64,000 nt of DNA, taken from contig NZ_JABBAL010000019.1 of the NCBI RefSeq assembly GCF_018607995.1, positions 1 through 64,000 on the forward strand, written 5' to 3'. This DNA is from Planktotalea sp. (GTDB lineage Bacteria > Pseudomonadota > Alphaproteobacteria > Rhodobacterales > Rhodobacteraceae). The notes under the pieces were generated by a model. It was not told where the DNA came from and ran no database searches. It saw only the letters and a program-made list of their open reading frames with translations. Positions 8,852 to 17,907 of the stretch are shown here, in pieces (positions within the stretch are counted from its first letter, which is position 1; every line of letters begins with the position of its first letter). The translations under genes were made by a program, and so were the position numbers.

Positions 8852-9420
8852 TCAAAAGACCAAGTCGCGGACGGAGTCGTCGGAGTCACTTGGTTGTGTG
8901 AAGCCCATGTCGCGCCGCAATTGAGCCGGGGTCATTCCAAACAGGTTTTTGATACTACGCGAGTAATGTGGCAGGCTGTTATACCCGCAGCGGTGGGCAA
9001 TTTCTGACTGGCTATATTGCGTGTGTATCAGTAATTGCCGTGCCCTGTTTGCCCGCATCTGCCAAAGATAGCGTGAAGGCGTCGTTCCGATGTGCTTTTT
9101 GAACGATGTGATTAAATGCTGTGGTGTCACGGACGCCTGATTTGCGATCACATTGATGTCGATTGCATCATTCCCAAGATTTTCTTCGATGAAACGGCGC
9201 GCTTTTAGGATGTTGCGTGGAATGTTTTGGTTTTCAACGTACTCTTGAAGCCTGCAGCGTTTAACGCGCCTCTTAGCCGATGTTGGAGCTGTGGAGACAT
9301 CTTGACGGCTGAAGTGTCCTCATCATCTGAGGCAACAGCAGCCAGTGCCTCCCGCATACAGGTTTCACTCTTCTCTGATGTTTCAAGCCATTCGGCGACC
9401 TCATCAAACAAACGGTCCAT
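8852..9420 (-). pseudogene. Frameshifted AraC-family regulator
   Basis: Two consecutive minus-strand frames form one protein. The C-terminal frame (8852-9151 and extending to about 9250) has a clear double AraC helix-turn-helix: VIANQASVTPQHLITSFKK and AHRCGYNSLPHYSRSIKNLFGMTPA. The N-terminal frame (9205-9420, MDRLFDEVAEWL) shifts out of phase near 9245-9255; in the correct phase it continues as LQEYVENQNIP into NILKARRFIEENL. A stop lies a few codons upstream of the ATG, so the usual N-terminal sensor domain is missing too. It is inactive unless translation slips. Confidence 0.7.
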
Positions 9421-9520
9421 GGAGCGTGCAACAAAGCCATTTTGTGTTAGTCACCATACCAGCGGCGATCGAACCCCATTCAGTTTTAGTGAACTGATTA
9501 CCGGATTTGTGAAACATGCT

Positions 9521-10492
9521 TTAAAGCTTTGCACCCGGGAAATGACAGGCGACGCCATTGTCGAGTTTTGGTTGGTCGCGGCGGCAAATATCCTTTGCAG
9601 TGGAGCAACGATTTGCAAAGCGACACCCATCCGGCAAATTGACGGGGTCAGGCGGGTCACCCGAAATCAAAATGCGCCTGCTCTTGGCACGACGCGCTTT
9701 GTCAACAGAGGGTACGGCAGACAGCAGGGCTTGCGTATAAGGATGTTGCGGTACGTTGAAGATATCAAGGCGCGGGCCGTATTCGACGATTTTTCCCATA
9801 TACATCACCGCAATGGAGTCACACATGTGCTGCACGACACCTAGGTCATGACTGATGAACAGATAAGTTAGGCCAAAGTCTTTCTGCAGCTTACGCAGCA
9901 AGTTTAGGATTTGCGCTTGCACAGCGACATCAAGCGCAGAGACAGGTTCATCACAAATAATGACATCGGGCTGCGTCGCCAAAGCGCGCGCAATTCCAAT
10001 ACGTTGCCTTTGACCACCGGAAAATTGATGCGGGAACAAGCGTTGCTGTTCTGGCCGCAGACCTACGGCTTCAAACAGAAAATCGATGCGGTCGGATTTT
10101 TCCGTCTCGGTCATGTTGCCGAGACTATCCATCGGTTCACGCACAATATCGCTGGCACGCAAACGCGGGTTGAGCGATGAATATGGATCCTGAAAAATGA
10201 ACTGCACCTTTGCCCGCGCTTGTCGCAAGTCTTCATCACTTAAGTGCAGAAGGTCGGTCCCATTAAGCTCCACCTTGCCTTGATAGCTTTTCACAAGGCG
10301 CGCAACAGCAAGCGCAGCGGTTGTCTTTCCCGAACCTGATTCACCAACGATCGCCAGCGTTTCTCCACGTTTTACACTAAAATTCACGTTGTCGACTGCA
10401 TGAAGGTATGCGTTCTTACCAAAACCGCGGCTGCGTTTCACGGCGAAACGGACTACGAGGTCTTCAACGTTTAAAAGGGTGTTATCGCTCAT
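9521..10492 (-). CDS. ABC transporter ATP-binding protein, oligopeptide/dipeptide type (F subunit)
   Basis: 323 residues from the ATG at 10492, one base after the stop of the D-subunit gene. Walker A is GESGSGKTT, the signature is SGGQRQRIGIARAL, Walker B is VIICDEPVSALD, and the C-terminal oligopeptide extension carries CRFANRC. It energises import through the B/C permeases encoded upstream. Last gene of a five-gene operon (binding protein, two permeases, two ATPases). Confidence 0.92.
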   Translation of the reverse strand: MSDNTLLNVEDLVVRFAVKRSRGFGKNAYLHAVDNVNFSVKRGETLAIVGESGSGKTTAALAVARLVKSYQGKVELNGTDLLHLSDEDLRQARAKVQFIFQDPYSSLNPRLRASDIVREPMDSLGNMTETEKSDRIDFLFEAVGLRPEQQRLFPHQFSGGQRQRIGIARALATQPDVIICDEPVSALDVAVQAQILNLLRKLQKDFGLTYLFISHDLGVVQHMCDSIAVMYMGKIVEYGPRLDIFNVPQHPYTQALLSAVPSVDKARRAKSRRILISGDPPDPVNLPDGCRFANRCSTAKDICRRDQPKLDNGVACHFPGAKL

Positions 10493-10493
10493 C

Positions 10494-11477
10494 TCACAAC
10501 TCCTGCGCACGCCAGCAGGCGGATTGATGCTCTGGTCCGAACTCTATTTCTGGCGGGCGTGCCTCCAAGCATTGCGCTTGGGCCTGTTGGCAGCGAGACG
10601 CGAACAAACAGCTGTCTTTCCCAAAGTCGTTAAGCGGGGGAACAATGCCAGGTACCTCAACCAATTTTTCGCGTTCTTCTGTGAGCGTGGAGAGGATATG
10701 TGGCACGCAAGAAATCAGACCTGCCGTATAAGGGTGACGCGGATTCGCTATAACATCCTCGACTGGGCCAAGCTCGGCTTTGCGCCCCGCATACATCACA
10801 ATCATGCGTTCGGCCATTTCAGCAACGGCCCCCATATCGTGTGTGATGAGAATAATAGAGCTGTCAGTTTGACGTCGCATGTCTTGCAACAAATCAAAAA
10901 TCTGGGCTTGTACCGTAACATCCAGGGCTGTGGTTGGTTCATCTGCGATCAGTATTTTTGGCTGACAGGCAAGCGCAATTGCGATCATAACGCGCTGGCG
11001 TTGGCCCCCCGACATTTGGAACGGATAGTCGTTCACCCGTGCCTTCGCATTGGGGATACGCACCGCATCAAGCAGTTCAATCGCTTGGTTCCAAGCCGCT
11101 TTACGTGATAAATTTTGATGCGCGCGCAGCACTTCAGCAATTTGCTCACCAATCGTGAAGAGCGGATTAAGCGACGTCATCGGCTCTTGGAAGATCATCG
11201 AAATGTCATTTCCGCGTATTTCGCGCAAACGCGTTTCGGTTGCTGTGGTCAGCTCTTCGCCGTCAAATGTAATAGAGCCAGCTGCAACACTTCCGACACC
11301 TTCGGGCAAAAGCCCCATAAGCGCGAGTGCGGTCATTGACTTACCACAGCCCGATTCACCTACAAAACTCAGGCTTTCGCCGGCTTCAAGGTCAAACGAA
11401 AGATCATCAATGACGGGTGCGACCCCTGCGCGTGTTTTAATCTCGATCTGTAGGTTTTTGACACTGAGCAAAGCCAT
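10494..11477 (-). CDS. ABC transporter ATP-binding protein, oligopeptide/dipeptide type (D subunit)
   Basis: 327 residues. Walker A GESGCGKS, signature SGGQRQRVMIAIAL, Walker B ILIADEPTTALD, and the C-terminal CLFASRC segment with spaced cysteines seen in DppD/OppD proteins. Start and stop touch the neighbouring genes, indicating translational coupling. It is partner of the F subunit in a heterodimeric motor at the inner face of the membrane. Confidence 0.92.
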   Translation of the reverse strand: MALLSVKNLQIEIKTRAGVAPVIDDLSFDLEAGESLSFVGESGCGKSMTALALMGLLPEGVGSVAAGSITFDGEELTTATETRLREIRGNDISMIFQEPMTSLNPLFTIGEQIAEVLRAHQNLSRKAAWNQAIELLDAVRIPNAKARVNDYPFQMSGGQRQRVMIAIALACQPKILIADEPTTALDVTVQAQIFDLLQDMRRQTDSSIILITHDMGAVAEMAERMIVMYAGRKAELGPVEDVIANPRHPYTAGLISCVPHILSTLTEEREKLVEVPGIVPPLNDFGKDSCLFASRCQQAQAQCLEARPPEIEFGPEHQSACWRAQEL

Positions 11478-12355
11478 TAGCGCGACCTCAGTTTAGGGTT
11501 GAGCGCGTCATTGAGACCATCACCAACAAGGGAGATGCACAATACGGTCACAAAAATAGCGAGGCCGGGAATGGTGACAGTGTAGCTCGCATCAAGAATA
11601 TATTGGCGGTTCGAGCCAATGACTTGTCCCCAACTGACGACGTTCGGATCAGTCAATCCAAGAAAGGACAGACCTGCTTCAAACAAGATCGCTGAGCCCA
11701 CCATCAGCGCAGCTTGCACGATAATAGGTGGCAATGCGTTGGGCAGGATTACGCGAAACATTAGTTTGCTGTTCGTGGCTCCGGATGCGCGTGAGGCCAT
11801 GACATACTCTAACTCTCTTATGCGCAAAAACTCGGAACGTGTTACACGCGCAACCGCTGTCCAGCTGACTACACCGATGGCAAGTGTGATCATGGGCAGT
11901 GACGCGCCAAAGAGTGCGACAATCACCATAGAAAATAGCAGAGTTGGCAACACTTGGAAAAATTCAGTAATGCGCATCAATAGCTCTTCGACCCAGCCGA
12001 GGTAAAACCCAGCCAATGCCCCAACAGTCACACCAATCACGATAGAGACGCTCGCCGCGGCGAGGCCAATAACGATAGACACGCGCGAACCATGGATTAG
12101 TGCTGCCAAAAGGTCGCGTCCTAAATAATCAGTGCCTAGAAGGAAACCATCGACGCCTGGTGGTGAAAACGGTGCCCATACCATGTCAAAAGGGTCAGTT
12201 GGATAAATCCAAGGTCCTAAAATGGCGCAGAGCATGATGAGCCCGAGAACGATCAGCGCAAACATCGCAGCAGTGTTGCCACGAAACATCTGCCAAGCCT
12301 CTGACAAGGGTGATCGTGCTAATAATAGTGTATCTTGCGGATCGATCAGGCTCAT
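11477..12355 (-). CDS. ABC transporter permease, DppC/OppC type
   Basis: 292 residues: a cytoplasmic N-terminal stretch, a first hydrophobic helix (TAAMFALIVLGLIMLCAILGP), then the binding-protein-dependent transport domain with about five further helices. The ATPase-contact loop reads EYVMASRASGATNSKLMFRVILPN. It overlaps the upstream permease gene by 4 bases and the ATPase gene by 1. Confidence 0.92.
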   Translation of the reverse strand: MSLIDPQDTLLLARSPLSEAWQMFRGNTAAMFALIVLGLIMLCAILGPWIYPTDPFDMVWAPFSPPGVDGFLLGTDYLGRDLLAALIHGSRVSIVIGLAAASVSIVIGVTVGALAGFYLGWVEELLMRITEFFQVLPTLLFSMVIVALFGASLPMITLAIGVVSWTAVARVTRSEFLRIRELEYVMASRASGATNSKLMFRVILPNALPPIIVQAALMVGSAILFEAGLSFLGLTDPNVVSWGQVIGSNRQYILDASYTVTIPGLAIFVTVLCISLVGDGLNDALNPKLRSR

Positions 12356-13329
12356 CCTTTGCCCCCTACACGCGGATCAACGAGCCGCAAAGCAAGGTCC
12401 GTCAATAAGTTGCCAACAATAACGACCAATGCAGAAAAGAACAGAATGCCAAGGATGGTTGGCGTGTCGCGCGCAATGATGGATTGGAATGCTAAAGTTC
12501 CAAGACCCGGCCAGCTAAAGACCGCTTCAACCAAAACCGCGCCGGAAATCACCGCCGAAAACTGCAAACCCGCAAGGGTGATTACCGGGGACAGTGAATT
12601 TTTTAGCGCGTGTTTATAAACAACTTGATTTGTGGAGAGCCCTTTGGCTTTGGCCGTGCGCACAAAATCAGACCCGAGCGTTTCCATCATCGTGGCGCGT
12701 GCCAAACGCGAGTAGAGCGCAAGGAAAAGGGACCCGAGCGTGACAACGGGAAGCGCCATATGGCGTGCAACATCGATAAAGTGGGCCCAGAATCCGCCCT
12801 CAATCGTAACATCTTGCATGCCTGCGACTGGAAACCATTGTACCTTCAGTGAAAAAGCGATGAGCAACAAAATACCGGTCCAGAATACAGGTGCTGCGTA
12901 GCCAAAGAGCGCAAGGAAAGTTACGAAATGGCTTAGGATACCGTTGGGCTTTCGTGCTGATATGACCCCCATAATCACACCAATAAACAGTGCCAGAAGT
13001 TGTGCAGTGATTACGAGAAGGAGCGTTGCGGGCAAACGCTGAAGGATTAATTCGGTCACGGGCTGATTATAAAAGAACGAAAAACCCAGATCAAACTGCA
13101 AGACACCGCCAATATAGTGTCCTAGCTGAATGTAGAAGGGTTGATCCAGCCCATAATCTGCGCGGATTTGATCGAGTAATTCCTGATCTGCACCGCCCAT
13201 GCTTTGGCTTATCGTATCAGCAACGTCACCGGGCGCGAGATGCATCATAGAGAAGTTCAGAACTAAGACTGCAACTAACAAGATCACTGCATATCCTGCA
13301 CGGATCGCGAAACTTTGCAAAACCTGCAT
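12352..13329 (-). CDS. ABC transporter permease, DppB/OppB type
   Basis: 325 residues with the typical N-terminal membrane helix, the early periplasmic loop (MMHLAPGDVAD) and the coupling segment FVRTAKAKGLSTNQVVYKHAL. It forms the transmembrane channel with the DppC-type subunit. It follows the solute-binding protein gene after 88 bases. Confidence 0.92.
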   Translation of the reverse strand: MQVLQSFAIRAGYAVILLVAVLVLNFSMMHLAPGDVADTISQSMGGADQELLDQIRADYGLDQPFYIQLGHYIGGVLQFDLGFSFFYNQPVTELILQRLPATLLLVITAQLLALFIGVIMGVISARKPNGILSHFVTFLALFGYAAPVFWTGILLLIAFSLKVQWFPVAGMQDVTIEGGFWAHFIDVARHMALPVVTLGSLFLALYSRLARATMMETLGSDFVRTAKAKGLSTNQVVYKHALKNSLSPVITLAGLQFSAVISGAVLVEAVFSWPGLGTLAFQSIIARDTPTILGILFFSALVVIVGNLLTDLALRLVDPRVGGKG

Positions 13330-13417
13330 GTTGGCCCCTGAATTTGAACGGAAAATTGTCAGCAGTTCGCTAGAAAGAGATCAGAGCGCAACGCAGGCTG
13401 CGCCCTGAAAGATGTGT

Positions 13418-14989
13418 TTACTCGTCGAGCCAAACAGTATCGATTGGCGTGGACGTACCCCAAATGCCCATCGGAGCATTCTTCACTTTGTCATTAAAGA
13501 CCGTGTGATAGGGCAGAGTATTGGTGTGATACACTGGAAGCTCATCTGCGATGATTTCCTGAAACTCTGTATAAAGCGCTTTGCGCTTTTCAATATCTGT
13601 TTCAACAGCGGCCATCGCCATCAACTCATCTACACGCGCGTTGGAATAGCTTTGCGTGTTAGACCAAACACCTTTGAGGATATTCGTACTGTCGTAGGTG
13701 CGGTGCACACCAATAACCGGATCGCCCCAGTTAAAGACTGTGTCCCAAGACATATCAAAATCGCCTGTCCCCATCTTCTTTGCCCAAGTTGGGAAGTCAG
13801 CAGAGGCGCGCACTTCAACGTCAATGTTCACCTTTTTCAAAGCCGCTTTGACGTATTCAACCTGCGGCTTCACGCCGGGCCAGCCGAAATCGATGGTCAG
13901 CGACATGCGTGAGCCATCTTTGACAGGGAAACCTGCTTCATCGAGCAAGACTGCCGACTTTTCGAGATCAACATCATAACCATCTTGCGCCACATAAAAG
14001 GGGCTATCTGGGTGAATGCCCGATGTGCTGTCAGAAGCTGTGCCCTGCATAAGCGCTTTGTGGATGAAGTTTTTGTCCACCGCGTAAGCGATCGCTTTGC
14101 GCACGCGCACGTCAGACAACGGACCTTTTGCAGTGTTCATCGCGAGCCAGTCAATCGGACCGATCGCACCGTAGCCGTCTGGCGTCACCGTGAGAGTGTC
14201 CACTTTCTTCAAGCGATTGATGATCCGTGGAAGCGATTCAAAAGCGCCCATGTGGATTTCGCCGTTCTCGTACGCAATCGCGCGCGCTGCCGGATCGGTA
14301 ATAATACGCATGACAACGCGATCAAGATAAGGACGACCTTCGATGAAGAAGTCGTCGAAACGCTCAAGGATGACGTGCTCACCATTCTTGAACTCAACGA
14401 GCTTGAACGGACCAGAGCCTACAACATTTTCGTTGTTGCGCGGGTGGGTTTTTACATCAGTGATTTCGCCATCGCCGTAGATATGCTTGGGGATGATCGA
14501 CATAAGTTGACCAGACATCGCAAGCATCAACGCCGGGTGCGGTTTGCTGAGGTTCAAAACCGCCGTGTGCGCGTCTGGCGTATCGACGCTCTCGACTGGC
14601 GCAAACATGGATTTGAACGGATGGTTCGCTTTGATCACTTCGACAGAAAATGCAATGTCCTCTGATGTGATCGGCGCACCGTCGTGGAATTTGGCGTTTT
14701 TCACCAAGTTCAACGTTACCGTCAGACCATCGTCTGAAACATTCCAGCTTTCGGCAAGATAAGGCTGTGGTTCCCAGTTTTCATCATAGCGCATGGGCGA
14801 AGCGAAAAGCTGTGCGCCTGGATAGCCCGTGACGATCCCAGATTGAACCGCAGAGTTGAGATTACGGACGTTGCTACCAAGCACAGTGACAAGCGTGCCG
14901 CCTGTCTTGTGCCCTTCGGCAATCACGCCCGTCGCCATGACCGCGGATAGCGCGACGCTTGCGACAATGCCTTTGATTGAGTATTTCAT
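13418..14989 (-). CDS. Peptide-type ABC transporter substrate-binding protein (SBP_bac_5)
   Basis: 523 residues with a Sec signal peptide (basic MKYSIK, hydrophobic core, cleavage near VIAEG). The family 5 signature region reads YLAESWNVSDDGLTVTLNL. The fold is large and two-lobed, as in DppA/OppA. It is the first gene of the importer operon and is divergent from the amidohydrolase at 15193, so the imported compound may be the substrate of that hydrolase. The exact ligand (peptide, amide, opine) cannot be read from sequence. Confidence 0.92.
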   Translation of the reverse strand: MKYSIKGIVASVALSAVMATGVIAEGHKTGGTLVTVLGSNVRNLNSAVQSGIVTGYPGAQLFASPMRYDENWEPQPYLAESWNVSDDGLTVTLNLVKNAKFHDGAPITSEDIAFSVEVIKANHPFKSMFAPVESVDTPDAHTAVLNLSKPHPALMLAMSGQLMSIIPKHIYGDGEITDVKTHPRNNENVVGSGPFKLVEFKNGEHVILERFDDFFIEGRPYLDRVVMRIITDPAARAIAYENGEIHMGAFESLPRIINRLKKVDTLTVTPDGYGAIGPIDWLAMNTAKGPLSDVRVRKAIAYAVDKNFIHKALMQGTASDSTSGIHPDSPFYVAQDGYDVDLEKSAVLLDEAGFPVKDGSRMSLTIDFGWPGVKPQVEYVKAALKKVNIDVEVRASADFPTWAKKMGTGDFDMSWDTVFNWGDPVIGVHRTYDSTNILKGVWSNTQSYSNARVDELMAMAAVETDIEKRKALYTEFQEIIADELPVYHTNTLPYHTVFNDKVKNAPMGIWGTSTPIDTVWLDE

Positions 14990-15122
14990 TTTAACTCCCT
15001 TGTTTATAGAACCTGTTGGCAGGCTTGCTTATTCTGGGATCAGCCTAAACGGCGAGTTCCCCTCAGAGCAACAAATTTCGGAATCTTTTTGAGCGATGCA
15101 ACAAACTTCATCGAATTGAGAA

Positions 15123-15144
15123 ATTTGTTTGCACGCAAATAAAT
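15123..15144. promoter_or_regulatory. Palindrome in the divergent importer/amidohydrolase promoter region
   Basis: ATTTGTTTGC-AC-GCAAATAAAT: 9 of 10 arm positions pair. It sits about 50 bases before the amidohydrolase start and 135 bases before the binding-protein start. Two nearby direct repeats (GCAACAAATTTC near 15068 and GCAACAAACTTC near 15099) add to the look of an operator region. Confidence 0.45.
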
Positions 15145-15192
15145 CCGGCTTACGCTGAAGAAAATAACCTGCGTTACCTATGAGGGATTCCT

Positions 15193-16833
15193 ATGAAGAC
15201 GACTGTTTTCTCTGCAAGAAAAATTGTGACGATGAACCCTCAGAAACCGGAAGCGAGCCACGTAGCGATTCGTGAAGGGCGCATTTTGGCGGTTGGCTCC
15301 CTCGAAGAAATAGCAACATGGGGCGATTATGAACTCGATGAGCGCTTTGCAGACATGGTGCTTTTTCCCGGTCTCGTTGAAGGGCATGCGCATACAATGG
15401 AAGGCACGCTTTGGCGCTATGTCTATTGTGGTTATTTTGACCGCATGGATCCCTACGGAAAGACATGGAAGGGCAACAAAAGCATTGAAGATGTGTTGGC
15501 ATCACTTTCGGCCGCTGAATCCTTGCTCGAAAATCCCGACGCGCCTCTTACAGGCTGGCAGCTTGATCCGATTTACCTTGATAACAAACCGATCACGCGC
15601 GCGCAGCTTGATAGCGTTTCTGCAACGCGACCGATTGGTGTGATGAATGCGTCCGGCCACATTCTTTATGTGAATACCAAAGCGCTGGAACTCGCCGGTT
15701 TGATGAAAAGCGGTGTAAATCACCCGGGTATTTCGCTTGGGAGTGACGGCATGCCGATGGGTGAGCTGAAAGGTCCAGATGCCATGACACCTGTGGGTGA
15801 GCATGTGGGTCTGAACCGCTCCATGACCGATAGTGATGAGCGGGGTCTGCGTGATTTCGCGCGACTTTGCGTGCGCACAGGTGTGACCACAGTCACCGAC
15901 CTTGCGGCGCGTCTAGAGCCAGATGCCGTGGAAACCATGTTGCGCGTTACGGGCGAGCCGAACTTTCCAGCCTGCGTCGTGCCATTGCGATTTTTCCTTG
16001 GCTTACCGCCAAAGGAATTGATCCCAGAGGTCGCGCGTCTTAAGAAACTTTCAACCGATCGCTTATCACTGGGTAGAATAAAGGTCGTCGCAGACGGATC
16101 AATCCAAGGTTTCTCTGCTCGGATGCGCTGGCCCGGATATCACAACGGCGCGCCTAACGGTTTGTGGTATATCTCGCCCGAGCAGATGCAGGAAATCTAT
16201 GAACTTGCCCTTGCTGAAGGCATTCAGGTGCACACGCATACCAACGGTGATCAAGCAACACAGCTTGCCATTGAGAAGCTGGAACTTGCATTGAAAAAAG
16301 TTCCCTCAAATGACCATCGTTTTGTTTTGCAACACTGTCAGCTCGCAGATCGCGCCCAATTCAAGAAGATGGCAGCGCTGAAGATGAGCGTGAACTTGTT
16401 TGCGAACCATCATTTCTATTGGGGAGATGAGCATTACCGCCTCACAGTTGGTCCGGATCGCGCGCTGCGCATGAACGCAACACGCACGGCGCTTGATTGT
16501 GGTGTGCCGATGACAATTCATTCGGATGCACCGGTCACGCCGCTTGGTCCGTTGTTCACAGCCTGGTGCTCTGTGAATCGCTTGACCGCGTCAGGCCGCA
16601 CGCAGGGCGAGCATGAGAAAATCACTGTGGATGAAGCCCTTTGGGCGGTCACAATGGGCGCTGCGCATACGTTGCATATGGATGGTCAAATCGGTTCCAT
16701 CGAGGTCGGTAAGCGCGCTGACTTCGCCGTTTTGGAAAGTGATCCCCGTGAAGCCGAGCCTGAAAAGCTGAAAGACGTTGAGGTGTGGGGCACTGTTCAA
16801 GGGGGACGCGTGTTCGCCGCTGCTGATGCCTGA
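15193..16833 (+). CDS. YtcJ-like metal-dependent amidohydrolase
   Basis: 546 residues of the amidohydrolase-3 family (YtcJ, N-substituted formamide deformylase group). Metal-site features: GHAHTMEG (HxH) near residue 63, the HTHTNGD and LQHCQ histidines in the second half, and the SDAPVTP aspartate. The C-terminal beta domain has GSIEVGKRADFAVLE. It cleaves C-N bonds in amides or formamides in the cytosol. Divergent from a peptide-type importer, and its 3' end overlaps a COG0523 GTPase gene by 8 bases. Confidence 0.88.
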   Translation: MKTTVFSARKIVTMNPQKPEASHVAIREGRILAVGSLEEIATWGDYELDERFADMVLFPGLVEGHAHTMEGTLWRYVYCGYFDRMDPYGKTWKGNKSIEDVLASLSAAESLLENPDAPLTGWQLDPIYLDNKPITRAQLDSVSATRPIGVMNASGHILYVNTKALELAGLMKSGVNHPGISLGSDGMPMGELKGPDAMTPVGEHVGLNRSMTDSDERGLRDFARLCVRTGVTTVTDLAARLEPDAVETMLRVTGEPNFPACVVPLRFFLGLPPKELIPEVARLKKLSTDRLSLGRIKVVADGSIQGFSARMRWPGYHNGAPNGLWYISPEQMQEIYELALAEGIQVHTHTNGDQATQLAIEKLELALKKVPSNDHRFVLQHCQLADRAQFKKMAALKMSVNLFANHHFYWGDEHYRLTVGPDRALRMNATRTALDCGVPMTIHSDAPVTPLGPLFTAWCSVNRLTASGRTQGEHEKITVDEALWAVTMGAAHTLHMDGQIGSIEVGKRADFAVLESDPREAEPEKLKDVEVWGTVQGGRVFAAADA

Positions 16834-17725
16834 GACATTACCCGTTACTATTATTGGTGGTTACTTGGGTGCGGGTAAAACGACGTTGGTGAACCATTTG
16901 TTGCGCACATCGAACGGGCGCAAACTTGCAGTATTGGTCAATGAGTTTGGCGCACTCCCGATTGATGAGGACTTGATCGAAGCGCAGGGCGACGATTTGA
17001 TTTCCATCGCGGGTGGCTGCATTTGCTGCTCTTTTGGTTCAGACCTGAGCGCTGCTTTGATGAACCTCTCAGAATTCAGCGTACGCCCAGATCAAGTGGT
17101 GATTGAATGCTCTGGTGTGGCAATTCCTTCGGCGATTGTGGCCTCTGTCAGCTTACTTGATGGTTTTAAACCGGATGGCACGGTTGTGATGGTCGATGCA
17201 GAAACGATCCAAGACGCGGCGATAGATGAATACATTGGCGACACGATCACACGGCAATTGGCAGACTCTGATTTGACTCTGATCAACAAAGTCGACCTTG
17301 TGGACGCCACACATGTTGAGCGGCTCGAAACATGGCTAACTACGCTGGCTCCGAATGCACGGTCTTTAGTCGCAGCGCATGGAAAAGCACCAATTGATAT
17401 GGTGCTTGGCCTTGGTGTAAACTCTCGCGAAAGCCATCAAATGGGTCACGCGGATGGGTTGTTTGAGAGCATTGCGCTGGCATGTCATAATCCTTTGAAC
17501 GGCGTAACGCTCGCCATTAAACTGACGCATGACAGAATGCATGTCGCACGCGCAAAGGGATTTTTTGTAGATGAAACAGGCGCTTTGAAGGCGTTGCATA
17601 TTGTGGGTCGGCGGTTTGAGATTACGAATGCACCTGCGAATGCGCCTTTAGGAATTATTTGTATTGGGCTCAAAGGGCAGTTTGACGGCGATCTGATCCG
17701 CGCGATTGCTAAAGAGGCCCTATGA
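16826..17725 (+). CDS. COG0523 (CobW/P47K-type) G3E GTPase, probable metallochaperone
   Basis: 299 residues from the ATG at 16826, inside the last codons of the amidohydrolase gene. Walker A is GGYLGAGKTTL near residue 12, the metal motif is GGCICCSFG (CxCC), ECSGVAIP is the G3 region, and NKVDL is the base-recognition motif. The C-terminal CobW domain is short. Family members insert Zn, Co or Fe into client enzymes. Overlap with a metal-dependent hydrolase makes that enzyme the likely client (inference). Confidence 0.88.
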   Translation: MPETLPVTIIGGYLGAGKTTLVNHLLRTSNGRKLAVLVNEFGALPIDEDLIEAQGDDLISIAGGCICCSFGSDLSAALMNLSEFSVRPDQVVIECSGVAIPSAIVASVSLLDGFKPDGTVVMVDAETIQDAAIDEYIGDTITRQLADSDLTLINKVDLVDATHVERLETWLTTLAPNARSLVAAHGKAPIDMVLGLGVNSRESHQMGHADGLFESIALACHNPLNGVTLAIKLTHDRMHVARAKGFFVDETGALKALHIVGRRFEITNAPANAPLGIICIGLKGQFDGDLIRAIAKEAL

Positions 17726-17907
17726 CCAATCCGCTTTACGATACTCTTTTGCTCCGCATCAGGGCAAACAAACGACCTAATGCAGCGCGGGCCTGTCAGA
17801 CAACCCGCTCAAAGGTATTGAAATGAACATTGTCGCAGCGCTGTTTGCCCTCATTGCAGGCGCGTTCTTTGCGCTTACTGTTTTTGCGCAGCAACGCGGC
17901 CTTGCTG
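17722..17907 (+). other. Short ORF at the COG0523-DMT junction, possible ligase remnant
   Basis: An ATG overlapping the GTPase stop (ATGA) opens a 61-codon frame that runs into the DMT gene in another phase. Its first residues, MTNPLYDTLLL, resemble the N-terminus of malonyl-CoA synthetase-type AMP ligases, after which similarity vanishes. It could be a deletion stump or simply a leader; weak evidence. Confidence 0.2.

Noticed and set aside
9482..9499. Short inverted repeat TCAGTT/AACTGA after the importer operon as a terminator
   Set aside because: Only six pairs and no T run; too weak to call.
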